DNA from: Protopterus annectens
Lineage: Eukaryota; Chordata; Ceratodontiformes; Protopteridae
Assembly (NCBI RefSeq): GCF_019279795.1
Contig: NC_056732.1
Coordinates: 176,422,825 to 176,486,824 of the forward strand
DNA length: 64,000 nucleotides
Direction of reading: 5' to 3'
Every line of letters starts with the position of its first letter. The stretch's first letter is position 1. Shown one piece after another: positions 33,130 to 43,425 of this stretch. The notes beneath the pieces are model-generated. The model was not told the DNA's origin. It saw only the letters and a program-made list of their open reading frames with translations, and searched no databases. The position numbers and the translations under genes were made by a program.

Positions 33130-35285
33130 TTTCTAAGCCCCCATGCTAAAGGATAATGCTGTCCAAGCTGCAGAATCCTTTACTAATGTATTCTATGGGC
33201 ACCTACAAGAATGCATGGATCATGCTATCCCAAGCAAAACCAAGACTCACTCCTCCAAGAAAAGGAAACCAGTCTGGTGGACTCCTGCCATAAACAAGCT
33301 ATACAATAGAAGGAGGAAACTAGTACAGAAAAGAGTAAAATCCCAAGAAGGGAAGACATCCCTGATCAGTATCAGCAAGAAACTACGATCCCTCATAAAA
33401 TCATCCAAGGTGAGCTTCGAAAGAAAAATTGCCAAGGACTCCAAAGATAACCACAAGGCATTCTTTAGCTATGTCAAGAATCTAAGTGGCAATGCTCAGA
33501 TCTGCTTGGTGTTAGTGCAGAATGGCAAAAAATACACTGAACCGACCGATATCGCCAACATCCTGGCAGACAGGTTCAGCGCAAACTTCACCCCCCTCTC
33601 ACCCCCAAAAGGGCCCATAACCATGCCAGAAGAATGTAGAGCCCCTGAAATCACAGACACTCAGGTTAAAACAGCGCTCTCCAAAGCCAAAAACACAGCA
33701 TCAATAGGACCAGATGGTGTCCCAGGCCATGTCTTATATGAGCTCAAAGATGAACTAACCCCACATCTAAACACACTGTTCAAACTCAGCCTCTCCACAG
33801 GCTATGTACCCATAGAGTGGCACACAGCAACAGTTATTCTGCTCCACAAAGGTGGAGTCACAACAGACCCTGGGAACTATCAGCTTGACTAGCTTGGTCT
33901 GCAAGGCTATGGAGAGCATCATCATGGAACTCATTAACAGAGACACTAGGAACCTCCAAACACTGGACCCTACCCAGTTCGGCTTTGTTAAAGGCAGATC
34001 ATGCCTCCTAAACCTGGTGGACTTCTTTGAGACAGTTACCAAGGCTATGGATGAGGGAAAGGTGGTACACACAGCCTACCTAGACCACGCAAAGGCCTTT
34101 GACACCATTCCCCATTCTGATATTATAGATAAGCTCACCAGCCTGAACATAAATCCCTACGTCACAAGATGGGTTGCCAACTGGCTCATGGACAGAACCC
34201 GCATGGTGAAAGTTGTGGGAGCTAGGTCCAACTCTAAACTGGTTACAAGTGGCATTCCCCAGGCCTCAGTCCTAGGACCCCTCCTGTTTAGCATATACTT
34301 CTCAGAGGTACAAGCAAGCACAGGAGGACTATGGCTGACCAAGTTCACAGATGACTGCAAACTATAACTGACTCTCCAGCTGACACAGACATCCTCCACA
34401 AAGGGTCTCACTGAGATGAATATCTGGTGTCAAAATCATGGCCTCAAGCTAAATGCCAAAAAGTGCATAGTCATCCCCTTTGGAAAAAACAAAGTACCCA
34501 CAAACTACCACATAGATGGTAGTCCCCTAAATATGGAAGACGTAATAAGGGATCTGGGGACCCAAGTAGATAGTAAACTCTCCTTTGATAATCACATTGC
34601 CAAAGTGGTTAGAAAATCCTTCTACATGGCCCACCTAATTACAAAAGGGTTCGCATCCAGATCAAAAGAGGTCATTGTGCCCCTCTATTCATCACTCATC
34701 AGACCCATCATAGTGTACAACGCCCCATTTGGGATGTACCTTACAAGACACCTACAACAGCTGGAAAGACCACAGAAGGACCTCACCAAGAGGATCACTG
34801 GCCTCAAACAGATGCCCCATGCAGCTTGACTGAAGAAACTCCAGCTGTACTCGGTTGCATACCGCCTACTCAGAGGTGATCTCTGCCTGACATACAAGGC
34901 CATGTCCAACCCAAAATTGATGGACATGCTCCACCTAAAGAAAACCTTATCCCCTCAAGCCACATACTCTAGGGATCAAAACCTCACCACAACAATAAAT
35001 AGGACGTGTTGGAGGGATAGATTCCTGTCCCAGAGACTTCCCATGCTTTGGAACAAGATTCCAATCTACATTAGGCTGAGCTCCTCACTAACACTCTTCA
35101 AGAGAAACCTTGACGAGTGGATGGGAAACGGAAAGTTTACCCCAGGGATCACTTTAGTGGCTCTGCTGGACAGAGGCACAGGGAACTAATCTAAGGGGAT
35201 GATGAAAGCCAATACATTCTGGCTAGGCTTATAAATGCCTTCAGGCAGGTAGCCTAGCACCTACCTATGAACATATATATAAAAA
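33130..35285 (+). pseudogene. CR1/L2-group LINE (LINE-B), nested in PLE-1
   Basis: 5'-truncated LINE with a well preserved protein: the region before the RT (KRKPVWWTPAINKLYNRRRK, SLIKSSKVSFERKIAKDSKD), ALSKAKNTASIGPDGVPGHV, EWHTATVILLHKGGVTTDP, SLTSLVCKAMESIIMELINR, QFGFVKGRSCLLNLVDFFE, HTAYLDHAKAFDTIPHSD, SGIPQASVLGPLLFSIYF, LTKFTDDCKL (the catalytic FADD box is FTDD), KKCIVIPFGKN, IIVYNAPFGMYLTRHLQQLE and the C-terminal CWRDRFLSQRLPMLWNKIPI. The 3' UTR ends ggctaggcttataaatgcct, tagcctagcacctacctatg, then ATATA and poly-A. Three frame breaks (33890, 34370, 34830). It is the youngest-looking member of the LINE-A/B/D family. Confidence 0.92.
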
Positions 35286-35289
35286 AAAA

Positions 35290-35790
35290 AACAACCCTGC
35301 TTCGACTTATGGTCACTTTACTGTAGGTTCTTGGATGACATTTTGTCATTTGGAAAGGAAGCCCGAAGGATTTGGACAATTTTATAACATACATTAAGAG
35401 TACCACTACTTTATGAAACTTTACATATGAAAAGAATGTTTTAACTACTCATTATCTTGATGTACCCTTAGCCCTAGAGGACAACAATTTTGTCTCCTCC
35501 ATATACAGGAAAGAGATCTTTTCCAGTTCATACTTGTAGTATAAAAGTAATCATTCTTAGTATTGTAAGAAGAATCTTGTAAAGGGTCAGTACATTAGAG
35601 CATCTAGAATGGCATTGGATGACAATAGGTTTTTACACAAACTGGAAATTATGGCAAAAATGTTTCTTGAAAGGGGATACAGTTTGGACCCTTTGGATAA
35701 ACGTAGAAGTGAAGTTATTAAAAATAGGGACAGCAGGTATCCACCTATATTAGGTAACAACACACCAGGTGTTGGATAGGACAGTTCAGT
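35290..35790 (+). pseudogene. PLE-1 reverse transcriptase, C-terminal part
   Basis: Continues PLE-1 after LINE-B: YCRFLDDILSFGKEA (the catalytic LDD is intact, 35325), HYLDVPLA (35455), SIYRKEIFSSSY, then LVKGQYIRASRMALDD and MAKMFLERGYSLDPLDKRR (35580-35710), which parallel IIKGQMIRASRMTSDN and LFRERGYPLGLIKN in PLE-2. Frames shift several times. Confidence 0.85.
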
Positions 35791-35799
35791 TTCAATGAA

Positions 35800-36307
35800 T
35801 GGGGCACATAGTAACACATTTCACAAAGCTATGGCCATTAAGTTTAATGAATTGAGTAGACAGGTAAAATATATTATGAATATTTGGACTATACTTAACA
35901 TGGACGAATAAGTGTTTAGTTCTGTTGGCATAACTCAGGTAGACACGAATATTAAGGGTATTTTAGAAAAGGGGATGGGAAATGAATCACCAGGTACTAC
36001 AAAATATGGCCGGTGTAAATTTTGTTACTACATAAATCAGAATAGACTTTTTAATTTGGACAATTATTGTAGGTCAAAAATAGTTTTACAGAAAGGTAAC
36101 TGTGAATCCATCCAACTGGTTTACCTAGCAACATGCACCCACTGTCGGACATATTATGTGGGGAAGATCAAAAGTAAACTTTCCAAAAGAATATGTGAAC
36201 ATTTATATGATTTGAAAAGAGGCAATACAAACAATGCTCTATTTAAACATTCCCTAATATGTACAGGGTTCACTAGGTTTGAGTTTGGGATACTGGATAT
36301 AGTCTAG
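35800..36307 (+). pseudogene. PLE-1 GIY-YIG endonuclease
   Basis: The PLE endonuclease cuts target DNA and belongs to the GIY-YIG fold. Here the pre-endonuclease Cys motif YGRCKFCYYI (36006) is followed by LVYLATCTHCRTYYVGKIKS (36118, with the GIY-like LVYL and YIG-like YVG elements), KRICEHLYDLKRGN and FEFGILDIV before a stop. The general YVGKT Lys-Thr is Lys-Ile here. A further C-terminal stretch (GNALELLWQIN-like) may continue in another frame. Reads open for 131 codons, so it is the best kept part of this element. Confidence 0.88.
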
Positions 36308-37150
36308 CCAAATGCCAGGGGGACTATTGGTGAAATAAATTGGAATGCAGGGAATTGCTCTGGCAAATTAATTCATTCACTCCAGCGGGGCTCAGGAAGT
36401 TTGCACTGTAACTTGCAATGGGTGGAACCTAAACATCTTGACAGAATCAAATTATGTCCTCATATTTTGAACAAATATTCATATCTCTGGAACCATAGGG
36501 GTTATATAAATGGCAAATCCTTCAGCACAAACTATTAGGTTCTAGGTCTTAAACTGAATTTTATAAGTCACAGTAAACACAGTAACTATTATATTTGTAA
36601 TATTTTGTAAACAGCTTACAATATTTCAGCAACCACTCAAGTTGCACACATACTGTCAGCAGCATGTTATTCATCTGGATGTGAGAGCTTTCATATGAGG
36701 CTAAGGAGTTCTGTCTGTGTCACTTGGTTGTTGAGTTATTTAGAAAAATGTGAAAATTATATCTATATAAATTAATATAATAAAATCAACAGTTAATATC
36801 TCTTCATCTACACTAGACAGAGGTCAAATAGTAATGCTTTAAGATGAAATCTTTTAAAACCTTGCACATAGCATGGCTTTGGAATTATTAATACAAATAT
36901 GAACAAGCAATATTTGATGCCTAGAGGCATCAGTAGGAGTTAACTGCAGATGCATCTGGAGACATCACTCAGATGTAATGAGTTAAACTGGATACTACAG
37001 TGAAACCTGGCTTGAATGACCATGTATCTTTTCAGCCAATCCACAAAACGAGAGCAGCAAAACTGTGAAGATGTAGCAAATAAATTATGTAATCTTGTCA
37101 TTTTACGAAAAACATTTTATTGTGATGCATTCTTATAATGGTTTTACCAA

Positions 37151-37525
37151 AGTTTTTAGAATCACACTATTGGTATTATTTGTTATAGTGATACTTATAT
37201 ATTTTCTCTTTTTTCATTTATAATGTATTGGATGACCAGTATCAACTATGGTGCTATATCTTTAAGCTAATTAGTAAACTGGTTGACTAGTTAATTATTT
37301 TATTTATTTGGTTATTTCAATGAAGTTTGTTCAGTTTTAGCATGTTCTGAAGAAGTCCCGAGTTTTGGGGATAAAAACTCTTAACATGAATTATTTTTAA
37401 AAAATCTATAATTTTAGATATTTTCGAGAAAGTGCTTTAAATGTCATTGAACATTTTTACATAAGAAATGGAGAATTGTGGCTTCCTTTCCAGTCCTGGA
37501 TTATGTAGATCCATATTGGTTTATG
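37151..37525 (+). repeat. PLE-1 right (3') inverted terminal repeat
   Basis: Inverted match to 31771-32137; carries the plus-sense hammerhead. About 37 more bases of PLE tail (37526-37562) separate it from the target duplication. Confidence 0.88.
37341..37388 (+). ncRNA. Hammerhead relic in PLE-1 right terminus
   Basis: Stem I CAUGUU/AACAUG is perfect (37341-37346 and 37383-37388) and the box is CUGAAGA, the same variant as on the left. Stem II AGUCCC/GGGGAU is recognisable. GAAA is decayed to UAAAAA and stem III is poor, so it is probably inactive. Confidence 0.7.
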
Positions 37526-37576
37526 GTTTTGAACTAGTCACACAGCAACACACTTTGTTTTGGTCACAGCAGATAT

Positions 37577-38137
37577 GATAAAGATGTTGGGAGAGATAGA
37601 GGAGAAATGACTGCTAAGGGTACTCATAGCAGTATGGAGAGAAAGATGCACCCCATGACTGGAGAATAAGCATACTAGTGTCAGTGTACAAGAACAAAAG
37701 GGACATCCATAGCTGTGGGCAGTACAGAGATATCAAACTTCCTTTCTCACTGCATGAAAGTTCTGAACAGGGTGATTGATAAACAAATACACAGAGTAGT
37801 AGAAAGTGAGATGGGAGATGAGCAAGTTGGATGCAGATCAGGATGCAGCACAACCATCCTGATGTTTGCAGTGAGACAGATAGCTGAGAAGAAGGTAGAG
37901 ATGATGAAAGAGTCCAACTGGGCATTCCTAGACTGGAAAGCATATGACAAGGTGCCAAGAAAGTGGATTTTGGTAGTCCTATGGTGGTTTGAAGTCCCAG
38001 AAGCATTGGTAGAATAACTGCAAGCTATGTACAAGGATCCAATGATGCAACTAAGTCTCACAGAGGGGTTCCAGTGGAGGTGAGGGGTGCATCTGGGTTC
38101 AGCTCTGAACCTATTGCTGCTCATACTGGTAATGAAC
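37577..38137 (+). pseudogene. RTE-2 reverse transcriptase, palm part
   Basis: Directly continues 31769: the codons around the duplication read ...DEVTAD then MIKMLGE. Then follow ISILVSVYKNKRDI, FLSHCMKVLNRVIDKQIHRV, the GCRSGCSTT block, FLDWKAYDKVPRKW (the catalytic FIDLEKAYD, with its Asp as D in FLDW), and GFxSEPI (in place of GSALSP). Several frame breaks. Ends where LINE-C inserted (about 38137). Confidence 0.85.
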
Positions 38138-40785
38138 TAATTGTTTGTGAAATATGGTTAAAGAACAATGACTGGAAACCAGCTGTGTCAGGGTATAAGT
38201 GTTTTTACTGTAACAGACATTCCAACAAAAAATAAAGATAGTTATGAGACCTGTGATTGTTACATGTTCAGTGATAACACCAATACTATAGACAGTGTAA
38301 ATGTGACAATAAAGACAACCCTGGAACATATAACAATTGTTGGAGTATATAGACTACCAAGTGCAGATGACCTAGAGGAATTCATACATTTCTTGCATGA
38401 AACACAGGAGGAAAGAATAATATTAGCTGGGGACTTAAATTTACCAAAAACAGGCTGGAATAATATTAATTCATCAACATTAATAAGGAAATTATTCACA
38501 ACATATATTCAGGAACAACAATTGCTTTAGATTGTAAAAAGAACTACCAGGGGACGGAACTAGACATTGTTTGTGTTTGCAAAGAAATTACTGTAACTTC
38601 AAGTCAAGTTTTACCACCATTGATGTGCAGTGATCATGGGGTTATAAAGGTTAATTGGTTGTTAGATAATTCTGCCAAACTGAAATCTAAACCAATGCAC
38701 AGAAAGTTAATTACAGATTATATGGAAGCAAAACAGTCACTATGTAAAATTAACTGGAGTGAGGTGTTCAGTGGAAAAACTGCAGATGGAATGTGGAAAG
38801 TTTTGAAAGATAAACTGTTTGAGTGCAAAAAATCAGAAAAATGTTTAACATCAGGATCTAGGCATACATCAGGGGGATATATTTCCATAAGATCAAGATA
38901 TCTGATTAAGGTGAGAGACAAAAATATAAGAAATGGAAGAGAGGTCGAACTACAACTTTGAAAACTTGAAATAAACAAGCTGGACAAACAGATTAAGCAT
39001 ATTGTGAGACAAGATCAAGAAAGTTTTGAATAAAATGCATATAAAGATATTGAGCATAATAGGAAACCTTTTTATAGATACATAAGATGTGGAAGGAGTA
39101 AAGACACACAAACTGATAAACTGTGTGCAGATTCTAAAATTTATTCTCAGACACAATAGATTATGGGTATTTTCTACAAAAGGGGTGATAAATTGTCCTA
39201 GTGACATCCAGGTAACCCCAGATACTGGAATCAAAATAGATTATACTGAAAAAGAACTTTGCAAACTGGATCCAAATAAAGCATAGGAAGGAGATGAAAT
39301 TAGTAACAATGACCTGAGAACACTTCAGCAAGAACTTATGGTACCATTATATCTATTATTCACTAGGTCACATAAATATGGGGAGATTCCTCAAGATTGG
39401 AGACAGTCACTTTATTAAACCTGTCTTGAAGGGAAAGGGGAGTAGGACAAACCCAGAATAATACAGACCCTTAAGTCTACTTTCATGTTGTGTAAAAATA
39501 ATGGAGAAGGTAATACTGGATAAGTTATTGTCAGAACTGGATAGGTTGGGACTTGAAACCATACATCAGCATGCATATGTTGAAAATAGATCTATTACCA
39601 CCTGTAACATGATGCTCTATAACAACTTAATAACAGCTATGAATGAAAAATTGTGCTGTGATGTAATTTATATAGATTTAACTTCAGCATTTGACAGGGT
39701 CATACACAAAACACTGATCGATAAATTAGTGCAACTAGATATTGATGTACTCTTAAGATGGATAACTGCATGGCTTATAAATAGGACATGGGAAGAATCA
39801 TACAGCAACTGGACAGGTGAAATCCTTCATTACAGTCAGGATGTCCCACAGGGCTCTGTCCTAGGCCCTTACTTGTTTAGATTGCATCTTTCAGACCTTT
39901 TTCATCTGAGGTGTTCTACAGGCTATATGCAGACAACCTGAAATTGGGTAAACTGATTACATGTTACAGATAAGGCATATCTGCAAAATAACTTGACTAA
40001 ATTGACCATTTGGGCACAGGAGAATAATATGCTGATAAATACATCAAAAAACTAAGCATATGTGATTTGGGAGACATAAATTGAAAGGTGAACATTTAAT
40101 ACAGCACACAGTGATTGAAACTGTAGACTCATTTAAAGACCTGGGTATACTAGTAGATTCGGCTCTGAATTTTCCTAATCATATCAACCAATTGGATAAT
40201 GATAGTTATAAAACTATTGGTTGTATAAAAAGATTTATAAAGTGTAGGAAATCAAAAATGATGAAGTCATTGTTTGTTAGTTTCATTAGATGCAAACTTG
40301 AGTATGGAATAACAATATGGAAACCCTATAAGAAAACAAGCATGACAAAACTGGAAAGAGTACAGCAGAAATATACCAAGGGCATCCATTGATGTGAAAA
40401 TCTAATTATTATGAAAGACTAAAATAGCTGAACTTGTACAGTGTTTCTTACAGATATTTAAGAGGAGATCTTATTCGGGTATATAGGGCATTTAGGGACA
40501 ACTACCTCTGGTAATGTTTGGGGTTATCAAAAAGTACTAGAGAATCATCAGACAACCTGTGTAGAAGATTCTATAGGAATGAGAAGTGTACTAATTGGTT
40601 CTCTGACAGAGTAGCTGATGCATGGAACAGACTACCAAATTACATTAAGGCAAGTACTAGTTTAGATATTTTTAAGAACTGCCTGGACACTTATTATGGG
40701 AACAAGTGTTTTTGTATATTGGCAAGCTAGAAGGGCATTAGTGTCCATGCTTGAAATATTTGTATGTATGTACGTATGTATATTA
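38138..40785 (+). pseudogene. CR1/L2-group LINE (LINE-C), second family
   Basis: Endonuclease remnants (ICEIWLKNNDW-type, 38145; TIVGVYRLPSADDLEEFIHF and ILAGDLNLPKTGWN, 38335-38460; LPPLMCSDHGVIK, 38615) are followed by the RT: CCVKIMEKVILDKLLSELD (39490), QHAYVENRSITTCNMMLYNN, DVIYIDLTSAFDRVIHKTLI (39660, catalytic Asp present), QDVPQGSVLGPYLF (39838), the FADD region lost, and a C-terminus NWFSDRVADAWNRLPNYIK. The 3' end is a run of tgtatgta repeats (40755-40785). Its protein differs from LINE-A/B/D, so this is a separate family. Multiple stops. Confidence 0.85.
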
Positions 40786-41740
40786 GCAAACTGATCAAAG
40801 GGGACAGATCAAGGAAGCTGCTGCATGCAGATGCTGTGGCATTACAGGCAGACTGAGCAAAAACTTCAGAAAAGGATAGGGGAATGGAGTGCAAAACTGA
40901 AGGCACATGGGATGAACTGAGTACAGATAACACAGTTGTAATAGCAGTAAATGGGGGAAATCAGAAAATGCTGAGAATTGAGGGAGAATGAAAAATAGTG
41001 GAACATGTCAACAGTTTCACATATCTGGAAGGGGTAGTTGAGGAGAAAGGAAGTCTGAATGTGAGGTCAATGTCAGAATCATAAGGGCTGTAGCTAAATG
41101 GCACAGAGTGTCAGGAATAGCGTATGACATAAGAATGCCAAAGAAACTGAAAAGTAAGGTGTACAAAACAGTGGTAGGACCTGTACTAATGTATGGTACA
41201 GAAACTGGGGCAGTAAAGGCAAAGCAGTTGAGGAAGCTAGAGATGATGGAGATAAAGTGCTTGAAATGGATGATAGGATGCACAGTGTGGGACAGACAAA
41301 GAAATGATGATATCAGAGAAGAAGCCAGAGTAGCCCCAATTGCAGAGAAGGTCAAAGAGAACAGATTATGGTGGTTGAGACACATGTACAAAAAAGCAAA
41401 AGACAATTTGGTGAAGAAGTTTTTGAAGAGACAGGAAGACGACAAAATGAAATGAGAGCATCCAGCAAAAAGGTGGATGGATTGATTGAGAGACCTGCGC
41501 CAGTCAGGCATGACTGTCAATGAAAGTAGGAGAGTAGCACTGAATCAAGAGATGGCAAAGGTTGACACAACACTCCAACCTCATGTAGAAAATAGAAAAA
41601 GGGGGTTGATAATGATCAGTATCTCAACTTATCAGTTTCTGCATTTGTTTTGTTTTCTAAAAGATTTAGTTGTGATCTGTTTACTACTGCTGTTTTAAAC
41701 TAATTTTAACCATGCTCTTCAGCAAAAAAAAAAAAAAAAA
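40786..41740 (+). pseudogene. RTE-2 RT C-terminal part and 3' UTR
   Basis: Resumes with LIKGDRSRKLLHADAVAL (40790-40845; the FADD/YADD box is HADA), VEHVNSFTYLEGVVEEKGSL (41000), then an open frame KLKSKVYKTVVGPVLMYGTE, WMIGCTVWDRQRNDDIREEA, RLWWLRHMYKKAKDNLVKKF, the usual RTE C-terminal pattern. Ends with a short 3' UTR and poly-A (41724-41740). Confidence 0.85.
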
Positions 41741-42059
41741 CAACATAAAAACACCAATATCCATCCAAAATCCTACCACATCAGGTCATAGCTGTCAAAT
41801 TCTTTGCTCAAGAATCTTTAATTAAAATTACTACAAGATCATGACTCCAAACTATTGCAAACATATGAAGTTTACCTTCCATGTAATTTGTGCTTTATCC
41901 ATGATCACATTTGCTCTTGCTGGTTAACAGTCAAAGAAAACATCCAGCCCATCAACTGTAGGTAATTAAGAAAAATCGTATACAGATTGAGAATTCTTAA
42001 TAGACAAAACACCGACTCCTTTGCTCCAAAATACAAACTAATAACACAAACTCTCCGTT
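41741..42059. other. Unassigned spacer
   Basis: A+T-rich DNA with no recognised feature; the exact 3' end of PLE-2 could lie here. Confidence 0.5.
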
Positions 42060-42228
42060 TGCTGTACTATCAAGGGCTGCCCTCCACAAGTGAAACCACG
42101 ATATGGTAACCAAGAGCTGGTGTAAATGAAGAAATTCCAAAAAATGCCCAACACACAATGGCAGGCTAAAATGAAATATAAATTTAATATTAATCCACAG
42201 GACGACACATATTACATGAACAAAACTG

Positions 42229-42275
42229 TGATTGAGCGCGCTTTCGTCTTTAGCGTATAGACTTCATCAGAATCA
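42229..42275 (-). ncRNA. Type I hammerhead ribozyme, PLE-2 terminus
   Basis: Minus strand, every consensus element present: stem I UGAUU (42275-42271) with AAUCA (42233-42229); CUGAUGA; stem II GUCU/AGAC around a loop of about 10 bases; GAAA; a 3-bp stem III AGC/GCU closed by two bases; and cleavage expected after the C of GCUC (between 42234 and 42233). This matches the minimal-stem-III type I hammerheads described for PLEs, where they lie in the terminal repeat and may process tandem transcripts. Confidence 0.9.
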
Positions 42276-42819
42276 ATGCTTCCACTGAATAAATGCCTTA
42301 AATACTAAATGACTGAAAGGGTATAATTGAATAATTGCTTAATATTGTAATAGTTACTGATTACAAAATCCATTCAACCCACTCTCCATCATAAAAAATT
42401 AACTTATTTGTAAAAACATAAAAATACAACAGTCACACAGTGTCTAAACTGTAAGCACCAAAAACAATAATGTATAAATGTAAATAAAGTGCTAGGTGCA
42501 TAAAAAACATCACAAAGCCCCCCTTATTTTTGTGTAACAGAATCAATTGTGCTTCATGGGTTACTGATAGGAACAATAAAACTTCCTTAATAAAAATGTG
42601 AATATAATTAATAATAGTGCTGCTGAATACGCTGTCTAAATGTAAATAGCTAGCCTAATCATTTATAAAACACTAAATGCATGAACAATTAAATACATAA
42701 ATATATAATTATATAAATATATTAAGTTAAATTAAGTTGTAATAAATATTCCTAGAATAATTATAAATATATATTAAAGAACAGTCTTAGAAATGACAAT
42801 AAAAAACAGAGATGAAGAA

Positions 42820-43425
42820 TTAAACATTTTTTATCTTCCTTTGGTGGTGGTCTTTCATCCCCATATGGCCGCATGTATCCAACCTCAGTTGCCATATTAA
42901 TTCTCTGTATTCCAAAAGGGATTCCCAATCACCTCCCTTATCACCCTGCTTGACCTCCTCTAGGACCCAAAACTTAATATTGGCATTTTCACAAGTGGTA
43001 GCATGTCTAAACAGGGCATTATTATCATTCCTCTTATTTATATCCCTCATATGCTCGTAAATGCGTTTTCTTAACTGTCGTTCCGTTTTACCAACATAAT
43101 AAGCCCCACAGGTTAAGCAGTATGCAAGATAAACCACACCCTTGGTGTAACAAGTGTAGTACCCATTGCACTTCAATTTCCTCCCAATGCTCCTCAGGAA
43201 TAACTCCTTTTCTCCTGTAACAAAGGGGCATTGTCCACATCTGCCACATTTGTGTGTCCCTGCCTTAGGTTGCGCCCCACTTATTTTCAAAGGGTCCTTC
43301 TTCTCGAATAGTTCCTTAAAATTAAAATTCCTTCTGTAACTAAATCTTAAGGGCTGTTGAAATATAGGTAAGTTGTTACACATCCTGGAAAAGATTTTCC
43401 AAACCTCATTTATTCCCTTTTTCAT
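42820..43425 (-). pseudogene. PLE-2 GIY-YIG endonuclease
   Basis: 201 codons open. The linker has QPLRFSYRRNFNFKELF, then a zinc-finger-like pair (THKCGRCGQCPF, YTCYTKG) followed by VVYLAYCLTCGAYYVGKTER (GIY-like VVYL and YVGKT), RKRIYEHMRDINKRNDNNAL and the C-terminal KFWVLEEVKQGDKGGDWESL, LEYRELIWQLRL. All hallmarks of an EN+ PLE are intact. In PLEs RT and EN are one protein; here EN lies one base out of frame with the RT (the RT stop TGA overlaps the ATG at 43425), so a single-base change near 43430 probably separates them, or else a frameshift is used. Confidence 0.9.

Larger units (their letters stand above)
31770..37562 (+). mobile_element. PLE-1: Neptune-like Penelope element with inverted termini
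   Basis: Flanked by a perfect 14-bp duplication gtcacagcagatat (31756-31769 and 37563-37576). Terminal repeats of about 370 bp are inverted: 31771-32137 is matched by the complement of 37151-37525 (for example ataaaccaatgtgggtcacg against ccatattggttta). Each carries a hammerhead with CUGAAGA. Between them lie RT (32137-33125), LINE-B (33130-35285), RT C-terminus (35290-35790) and GIY-YIG endonuclease (35800-36307). Net length without LINE-B is about 3.6 kb. Inverted or partial pseudo-LTRs are a known feature of PLEs. Confidence 0.9.
28085..41740 (+). mobile_element. RTE-type LINE (RTE-2), host of four nested insertions
   Basis: One LINE of about 3.2 kb spread over 13.7 kb. Pieces: 28085-28969, 30659-30955, 31278-31769, 37577-38137 and 40786-41740. 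They are separated by LINE-A (28970-30658), a hAT MITE (30956-31269), PLE-1 (31770-37562, with LINE-B inside) and LINE-C (38138-40785). Removing each insert joins the RTE reading sense. It ends in poly-A (41724-41740). The protein is unlike RTE-1 at 2427 (different C-terminus and tail), so two RTE families are present. Confidence 0.88.
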
